Source of the DNA: DAOLOF01 sp964463605
GTDB lineage: Bacteria; Patescibacteriota; Microgenomatia; UBA1400; PJMF01
Length of the DNA: 13,408 bases
Direction of reading: 5' to 3'
Assembly: GCA_964463605.1 (NCBI GenBank)
Contig: CAYXBZ010000025.1
Coordinates: 1-13,408 of the forward strand
The notes beneath the pieces are model-generated. The model saw nothing but the letters and a program-made list of their open reading frames with translations. It was not told where the DNA came from and made no database searches. Position numbers and translations under genes: made by a program. Positions 6,915-13,408 of the stretch are shown here, in pieces (position 1 is the first letter of the stretch; every line of letters begins with the position of its first letter).

Positions 6915-7325
6915 TTATTGTTTTTCTTTGATGCAAACTACTTTATAAGATGTTTGTGAAATGGATGGATCTGCAGATCTAAGAAAAATGGGATGATCAA
7001 TAACTACTGGTTCACTTGGATCAATATACACTGGAACAACGCTATCTTGGCTTGTCATTATGCTTGGTTGATAAACTTCAATCCTGCATTTTTCTCCAGG
7101 AGCAACATTGATAGTAGAGATACCGCTTCTGCTTGTCCGATGGGATCTCACATCACACTGATCCTGTAGGTTTGACCAATCAGGACAAGTGGGATCATTG
7201 GGTTCTTCTTGAGTTTGATCTGGATTGCATCTTGCCAAGACAATTAAAAATGTAAGATCTTGCATTAATAGCAAAAAATCACGACGACTCAAATTAGAAG
7301 GATATCTATCAAAAATTTTTCCCAT
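6915..7325 (-). CDS. Unrecognised small protein with a twin-arginine-like N-terminus
   Basis: I do not recognise this 136-residue protein. Its N-terminus has 13 residues, then SRRDFL (13-18), then a moderately hydrophobic run to about residue 31 ending in LARC (Cys33). This resembles a Tat export signal (SRRxFLK pattern). The last part is loosely like a lipobox, but Arg just before the Cys is not normal for one. The rest is polar and acidic with four further cysteines (47, 57, 80, 131) and a Pro-rich segment (about 76-113), compatible with a small extracytoplasmic beta-rich protein. No Shine-Dalgarno precedes the ATG; a good promoter lies just upstream. It precedes the pyruvate-kinase-like gene on the same strand, but that gene has its own promoter. 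Export is inferred and other functions are open. Confidence 0.6.
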   Translation of the reverse strand: MGKIFDRYPSNLSRRDFLLLMQDLTFLIVLARCNPDQTQEEPNDPTCPDWSNLQDQCDVRSHRTSRSGISTINVAPGEKCRIEVYQPSIMTSQDSVVPVYIDPSEPVVIDHPIFLRSADPSISQTSYKVVCIKEKQ

Positions 7326-7354
7326 ATAAGAATAAATCTTATTGAATAGTCCGA

Positions 7355-7384
7355 ATTATATCTTATAGTTTATTACTATTGCAA
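7355..7384 (-). promoter_or_regulatory. Promoter of the twin-arginine-like protein gene
   Basis: On the minus strand TTGCAA (7384-7379) is followed after 18 bases by a perfect TATAAT (7360-7355). Transcription would start near 7348, about 22 bases before the ATG at 7325. It lies in the 347-base divergent spacer (7326-7672). Apart from this promoter and the rpmF promoter, I see no gene, RNA or repeat in that spacer. Confidence 0.6.
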
Positions 7385-7629
7385 GTTGATGTCCTGGTCA
7401 CACACTTTCGAGACATTAGGAACTTAGAGAAAGGTCTTAAATATGCGACAGTATAAACTATTTTTAGAATCTAGAGCTTGTTTGTTTTGTTTGCAAAAAA
7501 AACAACTATAAGAACACCCAAGATAAACTGAGAAATAAGGTTTAATTTTTCCAAACATATAACTCCATCATTGCTTGATGTAAACAGTCAAGAACTCTAC
7601 CCCCTATCCCACTTGTTCAACTTTTGATG

Positions 7630-7635
7630 TATAAT
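7630..7635 (+). promoter_or_regulatory. -10 element of the rpmF-nusB-rnc promoter
   Basis: A perfect TATAAT sits here, preceded directly by TG, with the start site expected near 7642, about 31 bases before the rpmF ATG. No -35 box at normal spacing matches the consensus (7607-7612 reads tcccac). Position upstream of a ribosomal protein gene supports the call. Confidence 0.5.
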
Positions 7636-7662
7636 ACTCTCTTCAATAAACCAACAAATAAT

Positions 7663-7668
7663 AAAGGA
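7663..7668 (+). promoter_or_regulatory. Ribosome binding site of rpmF
   Basis: AAAGGA lies four bases before the ATG at 7673. It is one of only two clear Shine-Dalgarno-like sites in the window and supports this start. Confidence 0.55.
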
Positions 7669-7672
7669 AATT

Positions 7673-7858
7673 ATGGGAGCAGTACCAAAGTATCGAATCA
7701 GTAGCATTAAGCGTGGTCAAAGACGTGCGGGTCAGCTTAAACAAATGAAGCTGAAAAAGGATCCTAATCAAGAGTCAGCGCCAAAACACAAGCGAGGTTT
7801 GGTAGCTGCGATGTTCAGTCAAATGAACATTGATTTTAAAAAGATTATTTCTCGATAA
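7673..7858 (+). CDS. rpmF: Large ribosomal subunit protein bL32, zinc-free
   Basis: This 61-residue basic protein has the L32 N-terminus: AVPKYRISSIKRGQRRAGQL (3-22) corresponds to the usual AVPKrktSksrrgmRRah. The family's C-terminal zinc ribbon (two CxxC pairs) is absent and there is no cysteine at all. A PKHKR segment (37-41) stands where L32 normally has a PHxxC-type motif. Zinc-free L32 variants are known in other bacteria. The gene heads a translation/RNA cluster, which fits. The promoter and ribosome site are directly upstream. Length is normal. The match rests on the N-terminus only, so a different small basic protein cannot be wholly excluded. Confidence 0.75.
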   Translation: MGAVPKYRISSIKRGQRRAGQLKQMKLKKDPNQESAPKHKRGLVAAMFSQMNIDFKKIISR

Positions 7859-7886
7859 AGTCTCTTCGAAAGCAGATCCAAAGAAT

Positions 7887-8345
7887 ATGTCTAAATCAAC
7901 CCAACCTGATCAAAGACATCTTAACAGAGCTAAGTTAATGCAGCAGTTATTTGCTACAACTTTTGATGATCAGCTAACTTCGAAGGGATCTGAGAGTGAT
8001 TTGCAGTCAAGTGGGCAGACAAGTGAATCAGAGCAACCTTTCAAGCTTCCTTATGATTCAAGTTCTGTGGCGGAGGCAGATAAGATTATTCAACACCTTG
8101 CACAAATCGATGAATTGCTACAGCAGCACGCCCCAGAAAGACCTCTAGAGGGAATCAATCAGGTTGATCTAGCTATTCTCAGAGTTATTGTGTGGGAGTC
8201 GATGACAAAAAAAACACCAAAAAAAGTGTTGATTGATGAGGCAGTAGAGCTGGCAAAAGAATTTGGTTCTGAGGCTTCTCCAAGATTTGTTAATGGTGTA
8301 TTGGGAAAATTATTGTTAATTGGCAACGAAGATAATAATAAATAG
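7887..8345 (+). CDS. nusB: Transcription antitermination factor NusB
   Basis: NusB binds boxA RNA with S10 (NusE) and promotes rRNA transcription antitermination. The strong match is the C-terminal helical bundle: INQVDLAILRVIVWE, followed by KKVLIDEAVELAKEFGSE and PRFVNGVLGKLL, the standard NusB ending. The N-terminal helix HLNRAKLMQQLFA matches the usual family start. Between them lies a Ser/Gln-rich stretch (about residues 29-60) of low complexity, replacing the middle helices of typical NusB. I chose ATG 7887, giving 152 residues, because family similarity begins just after it. A TTG at 7830 would add 19 unrelated residues overlapping rpmF. No clear ribosome site is visible. It sits 28 bases after rpmF and 38 before rnc, probably in one transcript. 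Confidence 0.88.
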   Translation: MSKSTQPDQRHLNRAKLMQQLFATTFDDQLTSKGSESDLQSSGQTSESEQPFKLPYDSSSVAEADKIIQHLAQIDELLQQHAPERPLEGINQVDLAILRVIVWESMTKKTPKKVLIDEAVELAKEFGSEASPRFVNGVLGKLLLIGNEDNNK

Positions 8346-8383
8346 TTTCAAATTCTGACCTGACACAAAATTATAAGCCAGCT

Positions 8384-9055
8384 ATGTTACCTGTTTTTAA
8401 CGATCCAAAATTGCTTGATACTGCTCTCACCCATCGGAGTGCACTCAATGAGCCGAGTTCCGGAACTTCCTCTATCACATCAAATGAAAGATTGGAGTTT
8501 CTGGGTGATGCGGTTTTGGAGTTGATCGTTACTCGCTATCTTTTTGAGCATCATCCAGATGAACCAGAAGGAATGTTAACGGCTTATAGAAGTGCCCTGG
8601 TGAGAACCGAGACTCTTGCCGAGGTAGCAAAAGAATTGAGTCTTGGATCAAAACTTTACTTGAGTAAAGGCGAAGAGGCTGGCGGTGGTCGCAGCAACAT
8701 TGGTTTGTTGGCTGACACTTTTGAGGCTTTGGTGGGGGCAGTTTATTTGGATCAAGGTTTGGAAAAAACCAGTGAATTGATAAAAACATATTTACTGCCA
8801 AAATTAGAGAAAATTAAATCTAAAAGATTGTATAAAGATGCGAAAAGCTTGCTTCAAGAAATTGTGCAGGCAAAAGGCTTATCAACACCAGAGTATTTGC
8901 TAATTGATGAAAAAGGACCAGATCATGAAAAAGAGTTTAAGGTTTCAGTTACAATTGATGGTAAGAATTATGGAGTAGGTGCTGGTTCAAGCAAACAGAT
9001 AGCTCAACAAGCCGCTGCCGCCCAAGCTTTGCAACTGTTTGAGAAAGAATCCTAG
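8384..9055 (+). CDS. rnc: Ribonuclease III
   Basis: RNase III cleaves double-stranded RNA, including rRNA precursors. This 223-residue protein has the endonuclease domain with signature NERLEFLGDAVLEL (34-47; metal ligands Glu38 and Asp42) and the second acidic set Glu62, Asp111 and Glu114 (LADTFEALVGAVYLD, 109-123). A double-stranded RNA-binding domain (about 152-222) ends with KQIAQQAAAAQALQLF. The N-terminus is some ten residues shorter than E. coli RNase III. The frame stays open back to the nusB stop, and an in-frame CTG at 8360 would restore family-like length, but no ATG, GTG or TTG is available, so ATG 8384 is kept. No Shine-Dalgarno is seen. Confidence 0.95.
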   Translation: MLPVFNDPKLLDTALTHRSALNEPSSGTSSITSNERLEFLGDAVLELIVTRYLFEHHPDEPEGMLTAYRSALVRTETLAEVAKELSLGSKLYLSKGEEAGGGRSNIGLLADTFEALVGAVYLDQGLEKTSELIKTYLLPKLEKIKSKRLYKDAKSLLQEIVQAKGLSTPEYLLIDEKGPDHEKEFKVSVTIDGKNYGVGAGSSKQIAQQAAAAQALQLFEKES

Positions 9056-9077
9056 ATGGTGTAAAATCAGAGCCTGT

Positions 9078-9106
9078 TTGAAAAATAATATCTAAAAACC
9101 AATAGT
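9078..9106 (+). promoter_or_regulatory. Possible promoter of rpsP-khpA
   Basis: TTGAAA (9078-9083) is separated by 17 bases from AATAGT (9101-9106). The -35 has one mismatch and the -10 has two. It lies in the 103-base gap between rnc and rpsP, with a leader of about 45 bases. The match is marginal and the sequence is AT-rich, so it could be chance. Confidence 0.28.
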
Positions 9107-9158
9107 CACCAGTTTATCTCAATTAAAAAATATTAATAAATAGTTAGAAAAATTCTTT

Positions 9159-9638
9159 ATGCTTAAAATTAAACTTTCTCGTTTTGGAAAACGCAATCAA
9201 CCTCATTTTCGTATTGTTGTTAATGAAGCTAGGGATAAAAGAGACGGTTCATATGTGGAGATGATCGGTCATTATGCTCCAGTTCAAACACCCAAGGTAT
9301 TAGAGTTGGATATCAAAAAGTATGATGCCTGGATTGCTAAGGGAGCACAGCCCACTGATACAGTGGCTTCGTTGTATGAAATCGCCAAAGCAGGCAAGGG
9401 TTTTCCAGAAAAGAAAAAAAAGCCATCAAAGAAGCAGTTAGCTAAGAAAGCAGAAGCCGCTTCAGCTAAAGCTAAGGATGAGAAAAAGCCAGAAGAAGAA
9501 AAAGAAGTAGCAAAAGAAGAGAAGAAGCCAAAAGAGAAACCAGAAGTAAAAGAAGAAAAAAAATCAGAAACAAAGGAGAAAGTAGCTCAGAAGTCTGATG
9601 CAGCCGAGGCTAAGGAAACAGATTCGAAAAAAGAATAA
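9159..9638 (+). CDS. rpsP: Small ribosomal subunit protein bS16 with long Lys/Glu tail
   Basis: Residues 1-80 are a normal S16: MLKIKLSRFGKRNQPHFRIV (1-20), then VNEARDKRDGSYVEMIGHY and a Pro-Thr-Asp-Thr-Val segment before the last helix. S16 is a primary assembly protein of the 30S body. From about residue 83 the chain continues for some 75 residues of almost only Lys, Glu, Ala, Pro and Ser, with repeated EEKK-type units. This nearly doubles the usual 80-90 residue length. The tail is likely disordered or helical and highly charged. The ATG starts the family motif exactly; no Shine-Dalgarno precedes it. khpA follows 55 bases on, the usual rpsP-khpA order, but rimM and trmD, which often come next, are missing here. 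Confidence 0.95.
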   Translation: MLKIKLSRFGKRNQPHFRIVVNEARDKRDGSYVEMIGHYAPVQTPKVLELDIKKYDAWIAKGAQPTDTVASLYEIAKAGKGFPEKKKKPSKKQLAKKAEAASAKAKDEKKPEEEKEVAKEEKKPKEKPEVKEEKKSETKEKVAQKSDAAEAKETDSKKE

Positions 9639-9693
9639 AGAGTTAGTTGGCGAGATATTTGTTTTATAAATTTGTGAATTTGTTTAATATTCT

Positions 9694-9924
9694 ATGCAGC
9701 ACTTTATCGAGTTTATTCTTACTCATCTTGTAAAAAATCCAGCTGATCTCTCGGTTGAGATGGTGGAGCAAGAAAGAAGAAATATCTATCGAGTTACTCT
9801 TCATCCAGATGATATTGGAAGAGTGATTGGATCAAGGGGCAGAACCATCAAAGCAATATATAAAGTTGCTTCAGTATTAGCCTCAGATACCAATGAAAAA
9901 TTTGAAATCGAGATAGTCAAGTAA
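9694..9924 (+). CDS. khpA: KH-domain RNA-binding protein KhpA
   Basis: This 76-residue protein is one KH domain. It has the nucleic-acid-binding loop GSRG (46-49) within DDIGRVIGSRGRTIKAI, and the N-terminal helix typical of KhpA/YlqC (FIEFILTHLVKNPADL). KhpA pairs with KhpB in Gram-positive bacteria and acts as an RNA chaperone affecting cell division and elongation. Its position directly after rpsP is the conserved arrangement. No Shine-Dalgarno is seen before the ATG. It ends 40 bases from the convergent pilO gene, and no clear terminator hairpin separates them. Confidence 0.93.
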   Translation: MQHFIEFILTHLVKNPADLSVEMVEQERRNIYRVTLHPDDIGRVIGSRGRTIKAIYKVASVLASDTNEKFEIEIVK

Positions 9925-9964
9925 CCAGTTGTTTACGTTGGCTGTATCTCCTTTGCCCCTAGCT

Positions 9965-10807
9965 TTACATTAAGTTTCCTATTCCTTGAAATTGAAATCC
10001 CGGTACTTGAAATAAATCTTCGATGTTGTAATCTCTGACTTCTGTGGGTTGCTGAAAGCCAGAGGGTACAAACTGCTGGATCGTATTAAAAGCTCTTAAC
10101 TCTTCTTCGCTTACACTGGGCAAACTATCATCGATATTGGTGGTTATTACTTGTGTGTAATAGTACGAGTGTAACTTCATTTCAGCTTCTGCAACACCAG
10201 TGGGATCATCTTGATCATTTCCTCTGGTTCCTCGAATATTGAGTTCGATGATTGAGGTAAAGGGAGTTATCTTTTCTACAAGATCAAGAAATTCATCTAC
10301 GTTGTCGCTGGTTCCTTGAACGGTTAAGCTTAATTCCAGATTGCTGAAGCGCCTTGATCTACGATTTGAAGCGCTCTCATCAGCTCTTCTTGTAGTCCCG
10401 GACTCTAGCAAATCAAGCTCGGCCGAAGGAGTGGCAATTTCTCCTGGATTAATCTGTAGGTTTGTTGTTCTAACTTTAGATAACTGCACTGCTTGATGAA
10501 GATTAAACAGCAACTCTAAAACAGGTTTGTGTGATGGCAAAACACGATCGACTTGTTCTTTTTGTTGAAACTGATCCGAGACCGCTATTTGCTTGAGCTC
10601 TTCTAGTTTTCTGGTAATGCGCTGATGTTGATCCTTTTCTTCATCAAGCATTTGATTGGTTAAAAAAGCAGCTTCAATTTGGGGTTTGATAGCAAAAAAA
10701 ATCAGTCCTACCGTTCCCCAAATCATAATGATAGCAATAATTAGCTGCTTTCTTGTGTTAATCAGAAGCTTAAAATTCAAGTCGTGTTTGGTTTCTTTTA
10801 TTGGCAT
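9965..10807 (-). CDS. pilO: Type IV pilus inner-membrane protein PilO
   Basis: PilO dimerises with PilN in the inner-membrane alignment complex that links the cytoplasmic PilM ring to the outer parts of the type IV pilus machine. This 280-residue protein has a short cytoplasmic N-terminus, one membrane helix (about 21-40) and a coiled coil (about 44-75). An extracytoplasmic ferredoxin-like region follows, with an Arg/Ser/Glu-rich linker near 135-150 and a Pro/Phe/Gln-rich tail. Identification rests on topology and position after pilM and pilN more than on sequence motifs. I chose ATG 10807, seven bases after the pilN stop; a TTG at 10831 would add eight residues and overlap pilN. No ribosome site is visible for either. 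Confidence 0.8.
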   Translation of the reverse strand: MPIKETKHDLNFKLLINTRKQLIIAIIMIWGTVGLIFFAIKPQIEAAFLTNQMLDEEKDQHQRITRKLEELKQIAVSDQFQQKEQVDRVLPSHKPVLELLFNLHQAVQLSKVRTTNLQINPGEIATPSAELDLLESGTTRRADESASNRRSRRFSNLELSLTVQGTSDNVDEFLDLVEKITPFTSIIELNIRGTRGNDQDDPTGVAEAEMKLHSYYYTQVITTNIDDSLPSVSEEELRAFNTIQQFVPSGFQQPTEVRDYNIEDLFQVPGFQFQGIGNLM

Positions 10808-10814
10808 TGGTTGA

Positions 10815-11390
10815 TTAATATTCAGATTCAATGGTTACCAACTCTGAGTCATCACTAAAAGAGACAGTAAGAGAAAATGCATATTGGCCCATTGGCTGAC
10901 GGTTTAAATTACTTTTAGTAAGTGATGTGAAGTATTTTGTTACGTCGGGATCTTCAAGAACTTCGAGGGCTTCTTCAAGATAAAAAACATGAGGACTTAC
11001 TACTTGAAGTGACAAAATTCCTTCTTCCATATTGTAGTTTAAACCACTAATGGTAATATTAGGGCCAAACAGTTCGCTAAAAAATCCCATAGCGATTTGC
11101 TTGTTGGCTCTCTGATCAAAAAGTTCGCGGATGATCGTGAGTTTATTCACAAAAAATAGATAGTTGGCCTCAAGGGTGCGCTCAGAATCGATCTGTTTTT
11201 TTGCTGTCATTACTTGAGCTTGAACTTGATTAATTCTATATTGAAGATATAAATTGATTGAAAAAATTCCCAAAAAAGCAACCGAGCAAACGATAAAAAC
11301 AATTAGCGCATACTTAAAGATCAACCTGTCTTTCTCTTGCTGTTTTGACAGTTTAACATTTTGCTTACTGAGGAAATTAATCTGTATCAT
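10815..11390 (-). CDS. pilN: Type IV pilus inner-membrane protein PilN
   Basis: PilN is a bitopic membrane protein whose cytoplasmic N-terminal peptide docks into PilM. This 191-residue protein begins with IQINFLSKQ (2-10), a variant of the conserved INLLP docking motif. A membrane helix follows (about 27-47), then a coiled coil (about 48-75) and a ferredoxin-like extracytoplasmic domain (about 105-181) with the GLNYNMEEGILSLQV strand pattern. It lies 52 bases downstream of pilM and just upstream of pilO in the standard M-N-O order. The only Shine-Dalgarno-like run (AAAGGG) is about 15 bases from the ATG, too far for normal use. Confidence 0.87.
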   Translation of the reverse strand: MIQINFLSKQNVKLSKQQEKDRLIFKYALIVFIVCSVAFLGIFSINLYLQYRINQVQAQVMTAKKQIDSERTLEANYLFFVNKLTIIRELFDQRANKQIAMGFFSELFGPNITISGLNYNMEEGILSLQVVSPHVFYLEEALEVLEDPDVTKYFTSLTKSNLNRQPMGQYAFSLTVSFSDDSELVTIESEY

Positions 11391-11442
11391 GTTCTGTCAA
11401 TTATGCCCTTTAAGTTGAGTGAGTGAAAGCGATAAATTGCGA

Positions 11443-12459
11443 CTACTTAATCTTTTCAATCATTAATAATCCGTTGCAAACAACATAAGATTGTTGATCC
11501 TCTTCAGGTATTTCTCCTGTGGTCCCTGCAAATGGTGCCGCTAATAGTACTTCTAGATTAGTTTGTTGAGTAAAGTAACTCACGATCCCAGGCATTTGTG
11601 CAGTACCACCAGTTAACAAAATTCTTGTAACCGGAGACTGAGGTTGTTCGTTATTGTAATACCTGAGAGTTTTTACGATTTCTTGAACCAAAGGTTCTAA
11701 GGCAGGCATCAAGATTTGGGCAATTTTCCCCTGAAGCTGTTCTTGTTGCATGCCATAGCTGTGCTTATACTCCTCGGCTTGTTGAGGAGTAACGTTACTA
11801 ACTGCTTGTTGAATGGCTTTTGTCAAGATGGTGCCACCACCCTTTTTGTTGGTTGCTAGTTTTAGTTCTGTTTGATCAATGATTGCCAACTGAGTGTTAT
11901 CAGCACCTAAATGAACCAGTAAAGTGGTTGGATCCGATGCTTCAAATCCCAAGGCTCTGATAATTGAAAAGACCTGTGTCTCCATAATTTTTGGTTGAAT
12001 TCCCAGCGACGTAAAAATGTCAGTATACAGCTCAACAATACTTTTTCTGGTACCCACTAGCAGCACTCTCATTGGCTGATCCTTCTCTTTTTTTTGAGGT
12101 CGATACAATACCTTATATTCTAGGGTCAGTTGATTAAGTGGAATAGGAATATGTTGCTCTGCTTGCCAGTCAATAGCCGATGCCAACTCAGCGTCAGATA
12201 AAGGTGGAAGATAAATCACCTTTGTGGATACGATCTCTTCAGGCAAACTGAGATAGACATCAGTTTTGGGTAATTTGTGATCGTGAAATATCTGATCAAC
12301 TGCCTGTAACATCTTCTCAGCTTGCATCTCATCTTTGGGGAAGGCTAACTCTGAAGAGTTTTTGATCAAGGCTGTTCGAGAAATAGATGGTTTTTTTCCA
12401 GGCTTAGCAACAACAGCTTTAATTGAGTAGGTTCCAATATCGATGGCGGTGGCAGGCAT
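11443..12459 (-). CDS. pilM: Type IV pilus actin-like ATPase PilM
   Basis: PilM is a cytoplasmic actin-fold protein that binds ATP and the PilN N-terminus, forming the inner ring of the pilus machine. The 338 residues carry the fold's signatures: phosphate 1 AIDIGTYSIKAV (5-16), phosphate 2 LVHLGADNTQLAI (181-193) and adenosine motif LLTGGTAQMPG (281-291). The PilM-typical IDWQAEQHIPIPL (96-108) is present. Length fits the family (about 340-350). The ATG places AIDIG as in homologues, though no Shine-Dalgarno precedes it. It sits 29 bases after the PilX-like gene, consistent with one transcript. PilB, PilC and PilT are not in this window. Confidence 0.95.
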   Translation of the reverse strand: MPATAIDIGTYSIKAVVAKPGKKPSISRTALIKNSSELAFPKDEMQAEKMLQAVDQIFHDHKLPKTDVYLSLPEEIVSTKVIYLPPLSDAELASAIDWQAEQHIPIPLNQLTLEYKVLYRPQKKEKDQPMRVLLVGTRKSIVELYTDIFTSLGIQPKIMETQVFSIIRALGFEASDPTTLLVHLGADNTQLAIIDQTELKLATNKKGGGTILTKAIQQAVSNVTPQQAEEYKHSYGMQQEQLQGKIAQILMPALEPLVQEIVKTLRYYNNEQPQSPVTRILLTGGTAQMPGIVSYFTQQTNLEVLLAAPFAGTTGEIPEEDQQSYVVCNGLLMIEKIK

Positions 12460-12488
12460 AAGGTGAGATAGTGATTGATTAAATTAAT

Positions 12489-13277
12489 TTATTCGTCTTT
12501 ACTGAGGCTACTTCCACTTACTACTGAATAATCCATGAAGCTGTGAGCGCTTGGGAGTGATCGGCGAACTTCAAGCGTGCGGGCAATATCTTCTTGTGGA
12601 TTTCTACCAGTTGATTCAACATTATATTGGGCAAGAGTGATGGCATTGCTACTTATCTGAAATTTTGTACTGCTGAAGATAGGTTTAATTCTAACAAGCC
12701 TATCATTTGCATCAAGATCTACTGAGGCACTAAAAGCATAATCGCCACTTTCACTAGAGGGAGGGTCAAATCCTGTGTTTCTTTCTGTGTCACTGCCACA
12801 AGGATCAAAACCAAAGTGCTTGGCATTATTAGTTGAGTCGAAGACAGACACTATTATGGCTGATGGATCATTTCCACAACCGCTCTCTCCTTCCCACCAG
12901 AAAATATCAAGTGAGTTAGACCCAGGGTTATCTATCGGTAACTCTACTGTATCTCCCGTAGCAACAAACATTTCAAACTGGTTTTGTGATTGACCTCGGT
13001 AGTGAACCTGATCATTGTTGTCTAACTCAAAATCCCCTGCGATATCATCAGTTGAATCTCCTTCCAGCTCCGCTTCAGTGATTTCATATAGAGCTTGTTC
13101 AACTCCACTTTCGGCAGCATTAAACACTCGAGTTGATTCATCTTGAATAAAGGCAGCATCCTGTTGTTGGGTAGTTCTCTGGCTTAAGCTGATGGCTATG
13201 GTAAGCACAACGGCCATGATCAACAGAGTAACCACACCAACCTGGCCTGATTGGAGGTGCTTTTTTGATTCTTGCAT
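12489..13277 (-). CDS. PilX-like minor pseudopilin / pilus-assembly protein
   Basis: This 262-residue protein has a short basic start (KKHLQSG), then a long hydrophobic helix (about 14-31). An amphipathic continuation ends in TRVFNAAESGVEQAL, matching the PilX/GspK-type 'AFxAAEaal' pattern of minor pseudopilins. A prepilin-peptidase site after Gly11 or Gly14 is possible, but the usual Glu at position 5 of the mature protein is missing, as in GspK-like tip proteins. The extracellular part is acidic and Ser/Asp-rich, with just two cysteines (134 and 160) that could form a disulfide, and a C-terminal YNVESTGRNPQEDIARTLEV strand segment. It is the first gene before pilM-N-O. The exact family is uncertain; it could initiate pilus assembly or contact surfaces. 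Confidence 0.72.
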   Translation of the reverse strand: MQESKKHLQSGQVGVVTLLIMAVVLTIAISLSQRTTQQQDAAFIQDESTRVFNAAESGVEQALYEITEAELEGDSTDDIAGDFELDNNDQVHYRGQSQNQFEMFVATGDTVELPIDNPGSNSLDIFWWEGESGCGNDPSAIIVSVFDSTNNAKHFGFDPCGSDTERNTGFDPPSSESGDYAFSASVDLDANDRLVRIKPIFSSTKFQISSNAITLAQYNVESTGRNPQEDIARTLEVRRSLPSAHSFMDYSVVSGSSLSKDE

Positions 13278-13286
13278 CTAGATACT

Positions 13287-13315
13287 ATAATAGTGAAGTT
13301 TACCGAGATGGTAAA
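13287..13315 (-). promoter_or_regulatory. Probable near-leaderless promoter of the pilus operon with palindrome
   Basis: On the minus strand TTTACC (13315-13310) is followed after 17 bases by TATTAT (13292-13287). The -35 has two mismatches and the -10 has one. The start site would fall within a few bases of the ATG at 13277, so the mRNA would be leaderless or nearly so. A perfect 6-base inverted repeat, TTTACC-GAGAT-GGTAAA (13299-13315), covers the -35 box and part of the spacer and could be an operator. The remaining edge sequence (13316-13408) shows nothing recognisable. Confidence 0.5.
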
Positions 13316-13408
13316 GATGAGTTTTTTTGAAACCTGATTGTTGGGCAAAAACTGATTAATTTCCTATTTGTGCCACTTTTGTTTGATTTTGATTTGAAGA
13401 CTGAAGAA

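Noticed and set aside
8529..8801. 90-residue minus-strand open frame inside rnc
   Set aside because: It is antisense to the conserved catalytic domain of RNase III, and I see no independent promoter for it.
13299..13328. Plus-strand intrinsic terminator (hairpin then T-run)
   Set aside because: The stem has only 6 pairs, the T-run begins six bases after it, and no plus-strand gene ends here; the palindrome fits better as part of the pilus promoter.

Overview
This window looks like the chromosome of an AT-rich, reduced-genome bacterium of the Candidate Phyla Radiation (Patescibacteria), probably of the Microgenomates type. That is an inference. It rests on a PilM-PilN-PilO/prepilin-like type IV pilus cluster, an L32 protein without zinc cysteines, an S16 protein with a long Lys/Glu tail, very few Shine-Dalgarno sequences, and short compact genes. 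No rRNA, tRNA, CRISPR array or insertion sequence was recognised.

Region 1 (about 250-5709, + strand) is a metabolic operon. A good sigma70-type promoter is followed by a divergent citrate-synthase-fold enzyme, a biotin carboxylase, a PccB/AccD5-type carboxyltransferase, a biotin carrier protein and a stand-alone biotin-protein ligase. The last four are almost contiguous: 1 base between the first two, then overlaps of 1 and 14 bases. Together they would make a self-contained, self-biotinylating acyl-CoA carboxylase. Such an enzyme is not expected in a lineage that generally lacks fatty acid synthesis and a TCA cycle. The block also looks more A/T-rich than the housekeeping genes to its right, so acquisition by transfer is plausible. 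The citrate-synthase-like enzyme keeps the catalytic His/His/Asp set but has lost one conserved oxaloacetate-binding histidine. The carrier and ligase both have unusual key motifs.

Region 2 (5752-7360, - strand) holds a pyruvate-kinase-like protein with no C-terminal domain, whose RGDLG metal-binding Asp is replaced by Gly. It has its own promoter. Upstream lies an unrecognised 136-residue protein with a twin-arginine-like N-terminus and its own promoter.

Region 3 (7630-9924, + strand) is an ordinary translation and RNA-processing cluster: rpmF (L32), nusB, rnc (RNase III), rpsP (S16) and khpA (KH-domain RNA chaperone).

Region 4 (9965-13315, - strand) encodes a PilX-like pseudopilin, PilM, PilN and PilO, the inner-membrane alignment complex of a type IV pilus. 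It probably runs from a near-leaderless promoter that carries a short palindrome.
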